Shown here: positions 1 to 8,096 of the stretch, in pieces
How positions within the stretch are numbered: the first letter of the stretch is position 1
How the letters are laid out: the number at the start of each line of letters is the position of its first letter
From: an uncultured Bacteroidia bacterium
Lineage (GTDB): Bacteria > Bacteroidota > Bacteroidia > Bacteroidales > UBA932
Length of the DNA: 64,000 nucleotides
Direction of reading: 5' to 3'
Assembly: GCA_902768985.1 (NCBI GenBank)
Contig: CACXNA010000001.1
Location: forward strand, 246,684 to 310,683
Program-made: the position numbers and the translations under genes
The notes under the pieces: model-generated
What the model was told of the DNA's origin: nothing
The model's input: only the letters and a program-made list of their open reading frames with translations
Databases searched by the model: none

Positions 1-459
1 TTGATCTACATCGACCAGGAGTCGCTGGCCTTCTCGCGCATCGAGCTTTCGCTGGACGTTTCCGACCCGAACAAAGCCACGCACGCGATGCTGATCAGCA
101 AGCCGATGGACATCCGCTTCCGGCCGAAGGAGATGTCCCTGCTGCTCAACTACAAGCGTGAGGACGGCAAGAGCCGCCTGAGCTACGTCCGCACGGTGTT
201 CCGCTTCAACTGCGACGCCCGCAGGCGCCTGTTCAACACGGAGTTCACCGCCATTGCGGAGATGGTCGTGACGAACCGCTACACGGGCGAGGCCGTGGTG
301 CCGATCGACCGGAAAGACGCCTTCCGCAGCAGCGAGACGCTGGCCGACAAGACCCGGGCCTATTTCGATCCCGACTTCTGGAAAGCCTACAACATCATCG
401 AACCGACCGAAAGCCTGGAGAATGCCATCGGCCGCCTGAAGAAGTCAGAAGGCAAATAG
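1..459 (+). CDS. C-terminal part of a carboxypeptidase-regulatory-like outer protein (5' end outside window)
   Basis: The frame is open from the first base, so the TTG there is probably an internal codon and the real start lies upstream of the window. The visible 152 residues end in a segment (FDPDFWKAYNIIEPTESLENAIGRL) that resembles the C-terminus of Bacteroidota proteins annotated as carboxypeptidase-like regulatory domain-containing. These are usually exported surface or periplasmic proteins of unknown role. No catalytic motif is visible in this piece. The assignment rests on recognition of that tail only. The gene ends about 70 bp before iorA, and an iorA promoter occupies the gap, so it is probably a separate transcription unit. 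Confidence 0.5.
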   Translation: MIYIDQESLAFSRIELSLDVSDPNKATHAMLISKPMDIRFRPKEMSLLLNYKREDGKSRLSYVRTVFRFNCDARRRLFNTEFTAIAEMVVTNRYTGEAVVPIDRKDAFRSSETLADKTRAYFDPDFWKAYNIIEPTESLENAIGRLKKSEGK

Positions 460-471
460 TTCCGCGTTTTC

Positions 472-502
472 TTGTATTCTTGGCCGGAATAAAGTATATT
501 TG
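472..502 (+). promoter_or_regulatory. Bacteroidota-type promoter of the iorA operon
   Basis: A TTG at 472-474 is followed after 20 bp by TATATTTG at 495-502. This matches the Bacteroidota -33/-7 arrangement (TTG, about 20 bp, TAnnTTTG). The ATG of iorA lies 25 bp past the box. Confidence 0.7.
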
Positions 503-526
503 TTCCGGTTAGTTACGTATTATAAA

Positions 527-2134
527 ATGGCAGAAAAACGATTGCTTCTTGGCGATGAAGCCGTGGCCCTCGGGGCCTTGCATGCCGGCCTGTCCGGTGT
601 CTATGCCTATCCCGGCACGCCTTCGACCGAGATTACCGAATACATCCAGCAGAGTCCGCTCGCGCGGGAACGCGGCGTGCACAGCCGTTGGTGCACCAAC
701 GAGAAGACGGCGATGGAAGCCGCGCTGGGCATGTCGTACGCCGGCAAGCGGGCGCTTGTGTGCATGAAGCACGTGGGCATGAACGTCTGCGCCGACGCCT
801 TCGTCAACGCCGCCGTCACGGGTGTGAAAGGCGGCCTGGTGGTGCTGGCGGCGGACGATCCGTCCATGCATTCCTCGCAGAACGAGCAGGATTCCCGTTT
901 CTACGGGAAATTCGCCATGGTGCCCATCCTGGAGCCCTCCGACCAGCAGGAAGCCTACGACATGATGGCGCACGCCTTCGCGCTCTCCGAGCAGCTGCGG
1001 CTGCCGGTGCTGATGCGCCTCGTCACGCGCCTGGCGCATTCCCGCGCCGCGGTGCAGACGGGGGAGGCCCAGGCGCAGAACGCACTGGATCCCGACAACG
1101 AGCGCACCCACTGGGTGCTGCTCCCGGGCAACGCGCGCCGGCAGTATGCCTCGCTGGTCGCGAAGCAGCCGGAGATCGCCGCCTGCGCGGAGGAGTCCGC
1201 GTTCAACCGGCTGGAGATCCCCGCGCATGCGGATCCCGACTTCGGCGTGATCGCCGCAGGCATTGCCTATAATTATGTGCAGGAGTCGGTTCCGGCCGGC
1301 GTCCCCATCATGAAGGTTTCGCAGTATCCGCTGCCCATTAAGGAAGTCCGCAAGCTCGCGGCACAGTGCGGCCGCATCCTCGTCGTCGAGGACGGCCAGC
1401 CCTTCGTGGAGGAGCAGGTCCGCGGCATCTTCGGCGAAGAATATCCCGTTTCCGGCCGCCTGAGCGGCGAATTGCCGCGCACCGGCGAGCTGACGCCCGA
1501 CAGCGTCGCCGCGGCGCTCGGCGTGGAGGGCGGTCCCGCTTTCGCGGACGCCCACAACCTCGCGCCGCGCCCGCCCCAGCTCTGCCAGGGCTGCGGCCAC
1601 CGCGACGTCTACACGGCCCTGAACCAGGTGGCGGCCGAATATCCCAACGCCCGCATCTTCGGCGACATCGGCTGCTACACGCTCGGCGCGCTGCCGCCGT
1701 TCCGCGCCATCGACAGCTGCGTGGACATGGGCGCGTCCATCACCATGGCCAAGGGAGCCGCCGACGCCGGCGTGTATCCCGCCATCGCCGTGATCGGCGA
1801 CTCCACCTTCACGCATTCCGGCATGACCGGCCTGCTGGACGCCGTCAACGAAGGCGCCGACATCACGGTCATCATCAGCGACAACCTCACGACCGCCATG
1901 ACCGGCGGCCAGGATTCCGCGGGCACGCATAAGTTCGAGGCCATCTGCCTCGCGCTGGGCGTGGAGCGGGAGCACCTGCACGTCGTGGTGCCACTGCCCA
2001 AGAACATGGAAGAAATCACGCGCATCCTGCGCGACGAAATCAATTATCACGGCGTGTCCGTCATCATCCCGCAGCGCGAGTGCATGCAGACGCTGGGCCG
2101 CAAACTCCGTCAGAAAAAACAGGAAACGAAATGA
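527..2134 (+). CDS. iorA: Indolepyruvate:ferredoxin oxidoreductase, alpha subunit
   Basis: This is the thiamine-diphosphate subunit that oxidatively decarboxylates aryl-2-keto acids (from aromatic amino acids) to aryl-acetyl-CoA, passing electrons to ferredoxin. The N-terminal pyruvate-oxidoreductase-type domain opens with ALHAGLSGVYAYPGTPSTEI. The C-terminal TPP domain contains CQGCGH at residues 353-358, GDIGCYTLG from residue 379 and the metal/TPP segment GDSTFTHSG. The 535-residue product ends soon after the TPP domain and lacks the CxxCxxC ferredoxin domain that many longer IorA proteins carry at the C-terminus, so electrons must leave through another protein. The start at 527 is chosen because the promoter box ends at 502 and an upstream in-frame TTG overlaps it. 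The stop overlaps iorB (ATGA). Confidence 0.93.
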   Translation: MAEKRLLLGDEAVALGALHAGLSGVYAYPGTPSTEITEYIQQSPLARERGVHSRWCTNEKTAMEAALGMSYAGKRALVCMKHVGMNVCADAFVNAAVTGVKGGLVVLAADDPSMHSSQNEQDSRFYGKFAMVPILEPSDQQEAYDMMAHAFALSEQLRLPVLMRLVTRLAHSRAAVQTGEAQAQNALDPDNERTHWVLLPGNARRQYASLVAKQPEIAACAEESAFNRLEIPAHADPDFGVIAAGIAYNYVQESVPAGVPIMKVSQYPLPIKEVRKLAAQCGRILVVEDGQPFVEEQVRGIFGEEYPVSGRLSGELPRTGELTPDSVAAALGVEGGPAFADAHNLAPRPPQLCQGCGHRDVYTALNQVAAEYPNARIFGDIGCYTLGALPPFRAIDSCVDMGASITMAKGAADAGVYPAIAVIGDSTFTHSGMTGLLDAVNEGADITVIISDNLTTAMTGGQDSAGTHKFEAICLALGVEREHLHVVVPLPKNMEEITRILRDEINYHGVSVIIPQRECMQTLGRKLRQKKQETK

Positions 2135-2715
2135 AACTCGATATCAAACTTTCCGGTGTCGGAGGGCAGGGGATCCTCTCCATCGCGACCGTGATCGGCG
2201 AGGCCGCCACGGCCGCCGGGCTGCACCTCAAGCAGGCCGAAGTGCACGGCATGAGCCAGCGCGGCGGCGACGTCCAAAGCGACATGCGCCTGAGCACGGA
2301 CGGCATCTGCAGCGACTTGATCCCGCTCGGGCAGGCCGACCTCATCATCTCCATGGAGCCGATGGAAGCGCTGCGCTACCTGCCGTACCTCGCCCCGAAG
2401 GGCGCCGTGATCACGTCCAGCAAGCCGCTGGTCAACATTCCCAACTATCCGGACGAGGCGGCGCTGCTCGCCGAACTGGACGCCCTGCCGCACGTGGTGC
2501 GGGCCGACATCGAGACGCTCGCCCGCGAGCACGCGATGCCCAAGAGCGCGAACATGATCCTGCTGGGCATGGCCGCGCCGTCCCTGAAGCAGCTGCTCAG
2601 CGAGGAGCAGCTCCGCGACGCCATCGCGCGCGTCTTCACCCGCAAGGGCATGGAAATCGTCAATGCCAACCTGGAGGCCTTCAAGCTGGGCCTCGAGACC
2701 GCAAGCAACCGTTAG
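2131..2715 (+). CDS. iorB: Indolepyruvate:ferredoxin oxidoreductase, beta subunit
   Basis: The 194-residue gamma-type subunit completes the two-subunit IOR complex with the preceding gene. The N-terminus has the glycine-rich segment LSGVGGQGILSIATVIGEAA, followed by HGMSQRGGDVQSDMRLS, both hallmarks of the pyruvate/ketoisovalerate oxidoreductase gamma domain (PF01558). The start codon overlaps the iorA stop in an ATGA tetranucleotide, which indicates translational coupling and fixes the start. The gene is followed after 10 bp by the first phenylacetate-CoA ligase. The operon therefore joins aryl-CoA formation by keto-acid oxidation with aryl-CoA formation or breakdown by ligation. Confidence 0.92.
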   Translation: MKLDIKLSGVGGQGILSIATVIGEAATAAGLHLKQAEVHGMSQRGGDVQSDMRLSTDGICSDLIPLGQADLIISMEPMEALRYLPYLAPKGAVITSSKPLVNIPNYPDEAALLAELDALPHVVRADIETLAREHAMPKSANMILLGMAAPSLKQLLSEEQLRDAIARVFTRKGMEIVNANLEAFKLGLETASNR

Positions 2716-2725
2716 TCAGTAGTAT

Positions 2726-4036
2726 ATGATCTGGAATCCCACCAAAGAATGCATGTCGCGCGAGCAGATGCGCGAGTTGCAGGGCAAGCGCCTCCACAAG
2801 ATCGTGGAGTACGTGTACCACAACGTTCCGTTCTATCGGAACAAGCTGCAGGAGATGGACCTCTCGCCGGCCGACATCCGGACGATCGACGACATTGTCA
2901 AGCTGCCGTTTACGACCAAGAAGGACCTTCGGGACAACTATCCCTTCGGCCTGCAGGCGGCTCCGCAGAGTGAAATCATCCGCATCCACGCGTCTTCCGG
3001 CACCACGGGCAACCCGACCATCGTCGGCTACACCCGCAAGGATATCAGCATCTGGAGCGAGTGCATGGCGCGCAGCCTGACTTCCTTCGGCGTCACGCGC
3101 AACGACATCTTCTCTGTGTCTTACGGTTACGGCCTCTTCACGGGCGGTCTCGGCGCGCACAACGGCGTGGAGACCATCGGTGCGTCCGTCGTGCCCGCCT
3201 CGACCGGCAACACCGAGAAGCACGCCCGCCTGATCCGTGACCTCGGCATCACCGGTATCGCCTGTACGCCTTCGTACGCGCTGTACCTGGCCGAGACCAT
3301 GGACAAGCTGGGGATTTCCAAGGACCAGATCAAACTCCGCGTGGGCGCTTTCGGCGCCGAGCCGTGGACCGAGAATATGCGTACCGAGATCCAGAACCGC
3401 CTGGGCCTGAAGGGCTTCAATATCTACGGCCTGAGCGAGATCATGGGTCCGAGCGTCAGCTACGAGTGTGAGGAGCAGAACGGCTCCCACATCAACGAAG
3501 ACCATTTCTTCCCAGAAATCATCGATCCGGTCACGCTGGAGCCGCTGGAGCCCGGCCAGACCGGCGAACTGGTTTTCACGACCCTCACCAAGGAGGGCAT
3601 GCCCGTGATCCGCTACCGCACGCGCGACCTCTGCTCGCTCATACCGGGCGAGTGCCCCTGCGGCCGCACGAACGTGCGTATGTCCGCCATCCAGGGCCGT
3701 ACGGACGACATGCTCATCATCCGCGGCATCAACGTTTTCCCGTCCCAGGTGGAGAGCGTTGTGCTCACGATGGAGGAGTTCGCGCCCGTGTACATGCTCA
3801 TCGTGGACCGCGTGAACAACCTCGACACGCTCATGGTCCAGGTGGAGCTGCGCCCCGACTACTTCAACGCCACGCTCGACACGCCGGCCGCCATCTCCGA
3901 ACTGGAGAAGCGCTTCGCCGACAAGCTGCGCAGCGTGCTGAGTATCAGCGCCAAGGTGCAGATCAAGGCCCCCGGCACCATCGAGCGCAGCGAGGGCAAG
4001 AGCAAGCACGTCATCGACAAACGACAACTGTTTTAA
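2726..4036 (+). CDS. paaK: Phenylacetate-CoA ligase, first copy
   Basis: An AMP-forming aryl-acid CoA ligase of 436 residues, the usual family length. It carries the phosphate-binding loop SSGTTGNP from residue 90, the adenylate motif IYGLSEIMGPS, and the C-terminal AMP-binding lid domain from about residue 330 (QGRTDDMLIIRGINVFPSQ). In an operon with iorAB it could run in reverse, releasing arylacetate and ATP from the aryl-acetyl-CoA made by IOR, or forward to activate arylacetates. The direction is inference. The start lies 10 bp after iorB and only 1 bp separates its stop from the second copy. Confidence 0.92.
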   Translation: MIWNPTKECMSREQMRELQGKRLHKIVEYVYHNVPFYRNKLQEMDLSPADIRTIDDIVKLPFTTKKDLRDNYPFGLQAAPQSEIIRIHASSGTTGNPTIVGYTRKDISIWSECMARSLTSFGVTRNDIFSVSYGYGLFTGGLGAHNGVETIGASVVPASTGNTEKHARLIRDLGITGIACTPSYALYLAETMDKLGISKDQIKLRVGAFGAEPWTENMRTEIQNRLGLKGFNIYGLSEIMGPSVSYECEEQNGSHINEDHFFPEIIDPVTLEPLEPGQTGELVFTTLTKEGMPVIRYRTRDLCSLIPGECPCGRTNVRMSAIQGRTDDMLIIRGINVFPSQVESVVLTMEEFAPVYMLIVDRVNNLDTLMVQVELRPDYFNATLDTPAAISELEKRFADKLRSVLSISAKVQIKAPGTIERSEGKSKHVIDKRQLF

Positions 4037-4037
4037 A

Positions 4038-5357
4038 ATGGATACTTATTCTGCTTACTTCAATCCCGAGCTGGAAACGCTCTCCAAGGAGCAGTTGCGC
4101 TCCCTGCAGGGCTACCGTCTGCAGCAGACGGTCCGCCGTTGCATGAATTCCGATTTCTATCGGGAGAAGTTTGCAGCGCTGGGCATTACCCCCGATGACA
4201 TCAAGTCGGTGGACGATGTCCGCAAACTTCCGTTCACTTCCAAGGAGGACTTGCGCGAGCATTATCCTTTCGGACTCTCGTGCGTCCCAATGCGGGACTG
4301 CGTGCGCCTGCACTCCTCGTCTGGCACTACGGGGAACCCTACGGTGGTTCTCCATACCCAGGGAGACCTGGACGCCTGGGCGGAAGCCGTGGCGAGATGC
4401 CTCTGGATGGTCGGTGCCCGGCCGGAAGACGTATTCCAGAATTCCGCCGGATATGGCATGTTTACGGCCGGCCTCGGTTTCCAGTACGGCGCCGAGCGCG
4501 TCGGTATGTTGACGGTTCCTGCCGCTGCCGGCAATACGCTCCGGCAGATCAAGTTCATCCAGGATTTCGGGACAACCGTCCTGCATGCCATCCCGAGCTA
4601 TGCTTCCCGCATCTATGAGGTGATGAAGGAGCAGGGCGTGGATCCGCGCCGGGACACCAAGCTGCGCGTGCTGTGCATCGGCGCCGAGCCGCACAGCGAG
4701 GAGCAGCGCCGCCGCATCGAGGAGAACCTGGGCGTCAAGGCCTACAATTCCTACGGTATCTCCGAGATGATGGGCCCGGGCGTCGCCTTCGAGTGCCAGG
4801 AACAGAACGGCCTGCACATCTGGGAAGATTACTTTATCGTCGAGATCGTGGACCCGGTCACGCTGGAGCCCGTGCCTGACGGCCAGCTGGGCGAGTTGGT
4901 CCTCACGACGCTGCGTCGCGAGGCGATGCCCTTGCTCCGTTACCGTACGCGCGACCTGACGCGTATCCTGCCCGGCGACTGCCCCTGCGGCCGCCATCAT
5001 GTGCGCCTGGCCCGCCTGCAGGGCCGCAGCGACGACATGATTATCCTCAAGGGTGTGAACATCTTCCCGATCCAGATTGAGAAGATCCTCCTGAATTTCA
5101 AGGAAATCGGTACTGACTATCTGATCACGCTCGAGACCCGGGAAGGGGAGGGCGACGTGATGATCATCGATGTCGAGGTCAACAATATCTTTACCGACGA
5201 CTACTCCGTCCTTCAGCGGCTGGAGCGCGAGATCACGCGACAGCTCCGGGATGAAATCCTGGTCACGCCGAAGGTTCGTCTTGTCCCCAAGGGCACCCTG
5301 CCGGTCAGCGACGAGAAAAAAGCTGTCCGGGTACGGGACCTGCGTAAACTTTTCTGA
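4038..5357 (+). CDS. paaK: Phenylacetate-CoA ligase, second tandem copy
   Basis: A 439-residue paralogue of the preceding gene with the same motifs: SSGTTGNPT, YGISEMMGPG and the lid segment LQGRSDDMIILKGVNIFPIQ. The pair diverges clearly in the first 60 residues and in the substrate-pocket region (VLHTQGDLDAWAEAVARCLWMVG against VGYTRKDISIWSECMARSLTSFG). This suggests different acid preference, for example phenylacetate against indoleacetate or 4-hydroxyphenylacetate. Retention of two adjacent full-length copies with intact motifs argues against recent redundancy. Confidence 0.92.
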   Translation: MDTYSAYFNPELETLSKEQLRSLQGYRLQQTVRRCMNSDFYREKFAALGITPDDIKSVDDVRKLPFTSKEDLREHYPFGLSCVPMRDCVRLHSSSGTTGNPTVVLHTQGDLDAWAEAVARCLWMVGARPEDVFQNSAGYGMFTAGLGFQYGAERVGMLTVPAAAGNTLRQIKFIQDFGTTVLHAIPSYASRIYEVMKEQGVDPRRDTKLRVLCIGAEPHSEEQRRRIEENLGVKAYNSYGISEMMGPGVAFECQEQNGLHIWEDYFIVEIVDPVTLEPVPDGQLGELVLTTLRREAMPLLRYRTRDLTRILPGDCPCGRHHVRLARLQGRSDDMIILKGVNIFPIQIEKILLNFKEIGTDYLITLETREGEGDVMIIDVEVNNIFTDDYSVLQRLEREITRQLRDEILVTPKVRLVPKGTLPVSDEKKAVRVRDLRKLF

Positions 5358-5381
5358 TAATCCTTAATACATTGAAACGAT

Positions 5382-5804
5382 ATGACCGTCTCCCAACTTT
5401 CTATCTTTATCGAGAATCAGTCCGGTACCTTGGTCAAGGTGCTGGAGCTGATGCGCAAGTCGCGGATCCAGATCATCGCCTGTACCATCGCCGACACGGC
5501 TGAGTATGGCATCTTCCGGATCATCTGCAGCGAGCCCGACCGGGCTTGCGCGGAGCTTAAAGCGGCCGGTGTGGCCGTGGCCATCTCCGACGTCTTCGCC
5601 ATTGAGCTGGACAACCAGCCCGGCGGTGCCGCCGACGTGGTCGGTACTTTCAGCGAAGCCGGTATCGGTATTGCTTATATGTATGCCTTCCTGCGGGATG
5701 GCCGTGGCATCCTCATCTTCCGCACGGACAACGAAGCGGAGGCGAAGGAGGTGATTGTCCGCAAGGGGCTGCACGTGCTGGCAGAGAACCAATTATTAGC
5801 ATAG
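5382..5804 (+). CDS. Tandem ACT-domain protein
   Basis: The 140-residue protein consists of two ACT folds: residues about 1-66, starting TVSQLSIFIENQSGTLVKVLELM, and about 70-140, starting FAIELDNQPGGAADVVGTF. Each has the ligand-turn pattern N(Q/x)(S/P)G at the strand-helix junction. ACT pairs bind amino acids and usually act as allosteric sensors. Its position directly behind iorAB-paaK-paaK, an arrangement common in Bacteroidota and Firmicutes, makes an aromatic amino acid the likely ligand. No catalytic domain is attached, so a regulatory or binding role is inferred. Confidence 0.85.
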   Translation: MTVSQLSIFIENQSGTLVKVLELMRKSRIQIIACTIADTAEYGIFRIICSEPDRACAELKAAGVAVAISDVFAIELDNQPGGAADVVGTFSEAGIGIAYMYAFLRDGRGILIFRTDNEAEAKEVIVRKGLHVLAENQLLA

Positions 5805-5808
5805 ATTT

Positions 5809-6417
5809 TTGAATATCAAGAAATTGTTTGGTGCGCTCGTCGCGCTTGCCGCGCTGGCGGGCTGCACCGCTCAGCAGCCGGCTTCCGCCTCGCTGGACGA
5901 GCTCTTCCTGACTCGCCGCAGCATCCGGAACTACGAGCCCGGCCGGACCATTTCCGAAGCCCAGGTGCGCGAACTGCTCACCGCTGCGCAGAATGCCCCG
6001 TCCTGGGCGAACCAGCAGCCGAGCAAATACTATGTCGCCATCAGCCCGGAGAAGCACGACGCCGTGCTGGAGATGATCGGCGGCAACAAGGACCGTGTGG
6101 TCAACGCTCCCGTCTTTATCGTATCCACCTTCGAGAAGGCCAAGTCCGGCTTCTTCCGCGGCAATCCCGCCAACGACGCCGGTGACTTCTGGGGCGCCTA
6201 TGACAACGGCCTCAGCAATGCTTACCTGGTCCTGAAGGCACGCGACATGGGGTTTGACACCTTGATCATGGGCATGCGCGAGGCCGATAAGCTCCGTGAG
6301 CTCTTCCAGATTCCGGAGAATGAAATGATCCTGGCCGTCATCGCGCTCGGCTATCGCGCCGAAGAGCCCAACATGCCGGTCCACCGTCCCCTCGACGAGG
6401 TGGTGAAGTTCTTCTAG
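5809..6417 (+). CDS. Nitroreductase-family lipoprotein
   Basis: A 202-residue flavin-dependent nitroreductase domain follows a lipoprotein signal peptide (lipobox LAGC, Cys19). The FMN-binding start of the domain reads TRRSIRNYEPG, followed by the family segment LLTAAQNAPSWANQQPSKYYV; the C-terminus has the usual ALGYRAE turn. The best start is a TTG at 5809, five bases after the ACT gene, because it yields a complete signal peptide. A membrane-anchored nitroreductase suggests action on periplasmic substrates. It is probably the last gene of the ior operon. The substrate cannot be read from sequence. Confidence 0.85.
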   Translation: MNIKKLFGALVALAALAGCTAQQPASASLDELFLTRRSIRNYEPGRTISEAQVRELLTAAQNAPSWANQQPSKYYVAISPEKHDAVLEMIGGNKDRVVNAPVFIVSTFEKAKSGFFRGNPANDAGDFWGAYDNGLSNAYLVLKARDMGFDTLIMGMREADKLRELFQIPENEMILAVIALGYRAEEPNMPVHRPLDEVVKFF

Positions 6418-6440
6418 TCGTCATCTCTATTTTATATTAG

Positions 6441-6612
6441 CGGAGGCGGCAGGGCTGCTGATGTCCGGGCAGAAAATGCCCGTCCACCAGCACCCTGCCG
6501 CCTTTCCGCCAAATGCCTATAGCGCCAGCCGCCCCGCGCACGCTCCCCACGGCCCCCGACGGCACGGGCAAACGGCCACAGGCCCCCGCACACCCGCCCG
6601 CCGGCTGGCGCA
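6441..6612 (-). repeat. GC-rich structured repeat, copy 1 (long hairpin)
   Basis: This convergent intergenic region holds a very GC-rich element whose reverse complement matches 20446-20620 over its whole length, at about 80% identity in the first 88 aligned bases. It contains a long hairpin: outer arms GGCGGCAGGG (6445-6454) and CCCTGCCGCC (6493-6502), inner arms CGGGCA (6466-6471) and TGCCCG (6477-6482). The element lies just downstream of the exonuclease gene on its strand. The frames open through it are not thought to be genes. Confidence 0.75.
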
Positions 6613-6633
6613 GGGAGAACCGGGCAGCTTACT

Positions 6634-7128
6634 CTAAAGCACCTTACAAGCAATCACCGCACACGCCTCGGCATCAGCCAAAGCATGATGATGGTTTATC
6701 AGATTATAGCCACATGCCGCAGCAACCGTCTGAAGCTGAAAGTCAGACAAACAAGGACCGAAGTATCTGCGGGAGGCAGAAAGAGTATCATGGAACGCAT
6801 AATCCGGGTAGTCCATCTGGTAAACTTTGAATACCTCCTTCAAGCATCCTTCATCGAAAGAACTATTATGGGCTACCAGCGGCAAACCCTCGATCCTCGG
6901 AGCAATCTTTTCCCAAACATGCGGAAACACGGGTGCGTCTTCAGTATCTTCGGGGCCCAACCCATGTACCTGCTGGCAGAACCATTTGTAGTACTCCGGT
7001 TCTGGATGAATAAGGCTGTAGAACTTATCCACAATCTCGCCATCGCGAACAATCACTACGCCTACGCTACACACGCTGCAACGGCACTCGTTGGCCGTTT
7101 CGAAATCTATGGCTGCAAAGTCTTTCAT
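6634..7128 (-). CDS. DnaQ-like DEDDh 3'-5' exonuclease
   Basis: A stand-alone exonuclease of 164 residues with all DEDDh residues in place: D8 and E10 in FAAIDFETA, D92 in HNSSFDEG, H147 and D152 in HHALADA. It belongs to the epsilon-like/RNase T superfamily and would degrade single-stranded or frayed DNA or RNA 3' ends. The start codon overlaps the stop of the upstream WYL regulator (positions 7125-7128), so the two are translationally coupled and share the WYL-operator promoter at 8056-8091. The context, a regulator that represses itself and an exonuclease, points to an inducible nucleic-acid response. Confidence 0.88.
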   Translation of the reverse strand: MKDFAAIDFETANECRCSVCSVGVVIVRDGEIVDKFYSLIHPEPEYYKWFCQQVHGLGPEDTEDAPVFPHVWEKIAPRIEGLPLVAHNSSFDEGCLKEVFKVYQMDYPDYAFHDTLSASRRYFGPCLSDFQLQTVAAACGYNLINHHHALADAEACAVIACKVL

Positions 7129-8033
7129 AAACCGTAATTCTTCATCATCCCAAGAATATCTCCCTTTACCTCATCACGGAACCATTCCGGACTGAGCACC
7201 TCGTAATCTGGCCCATGGCTTAAGATTTCCTGCCTGAAATCAAACGTAGGGACCAAGTAGAGGCGATAGATGGTATATTCCGGTGTAGTTTTTAAAACCG
7301 TCTGACTCTCATGCAGTTTCAGCGTTTCAATATATTTCACCTGACCTGCAGCCACCTTAAGATCTACTAGGATCGGCGTGCAATCCGAACCGACAATGAT
7401 GCCAAAGTAGTTTGAGAAATACGCCCGGCCATCAAAGTCTTTAGGTACGACAAGGCTTTTCTGCGTCGGACTGACGTTCATCATACGTTCATCCAGCGCA
7501 TAAATATGAGGTTCCTCCTTTTCCTCACTCTTCGCCAACATATACCAACGTTGTTTGAAGAGTTTCAGGCAATAAGGGTGAGCTATGAAAGTGCTGGATT
7601 CATTCCTCGAAAAACTCTGATAGGTTACCTCAACGGCTTTCCCGTCGCGTATCGTGTTCACAATGGTAGAAAGCCATCTTTGCGAAGACGGAATCTTCTC
7701 GAACAGAATCCTATCGCGCATATCTTTGGACTCGTTGAGCAAATTGCTCATGGAAAGGGATTCCAACAACCATTGCTTGATGCCATCGGCTTCCAGGTCC
7801 TCTCCGTTTGCGATGTAGTAGCCCAAGGTGCGATCGCATTTGATTTCGATACCGAAAGTATCGAAAATAGCTTCCAGATGATTGAAGAATGTACGATTGC
7901 TCAATGGTTCTCCCGGTCGGTCATTCAAGGAACTGTCTTCCCATAGGTCACTGATGTGTTTGAATGGAATATGACCGTGACGGCTCACCGTGTCAATGAG
8001 CCAGATGTAGCGATCAAAATAGTTCTTTGCCAT
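7125..8033 (-). CDS. WYL-domain transcriptional regulator
   Basis: The protein has 302 residues. The N-terminal 75 residues form a winged-helix-like region (NRTFFNHLEAIFDTFGIEIKCDRTLGYYI). Residues about 120-215 form a WYL domain with its signature RWYMLA at 162-167 inside HPYCLKLFKQRWYML and the following HIYALDERM strand. The C-terminal WCX-like extension runs to the end. WYL regulators such as BrxR and CapW repress defence or DNA-repair genes and release on binding a nucleic-acid-type ligand; transfer of that model here is inference. The palindrome in its own promoter recurs at three other promoters of the island. Confidence 0.9.
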   Translation of the reverse strand: MAKNYFDRYIWLIDTVSRHGHIPFKHISDLWEDSSLNDRPGEPLSNRTFFNHLEAIFDTFGIEIKCDRTLGYYIANGEDLEADGIKQWLLESLSMSNLLNESKDMRDRILFEKIPSSQRWLSTIVNTIRDGKAVEVTYQSFSRNESSTFIAHPYCLKLFKQRWYMLAKSEEKEEPHIYALDERMMNVSPTQKSLVVPKDFDGRAYFSNYFGIIVGSDCTPILVDLKVAAGQVKYIETLKLHESQTVLKTTPEYTIYRLYLVPTFDFRQEILSHGPDYEVLSPEWFRDEVKGDILGMMKNYGL

Positions 8034-8055
8034 AGCAATTCTTTGATTGTTTCTG

Positions 8056-8091
8056 CAAATATAAGGATAATTACTGCCAAAAAGTGGCAGT
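8056..8091 (-). promoter_or_regulatory. WYL operon promoter with palindromic operator
   Basis: On the minus strand a TATATTTG -7 box (8056-8063) lies 23 bp before the WYL start codon. The palindrome CTGCCA-N5-TGGCAG (8074-8090, centre 8082) is centred 19 bp upstream of that box, where it would cover the -33 contact. Binding there should repress the WYL-exonuclease operon. Confidence 0.75.
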
Positions 8092-8096
8092 TTTAA

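Noticed and set aside
509-2050. A 513-codon minus-strand frame opposite iorA
   Set aside because: Composition artefact; iorA has all its motifs, a promoter and coupling to iorB.
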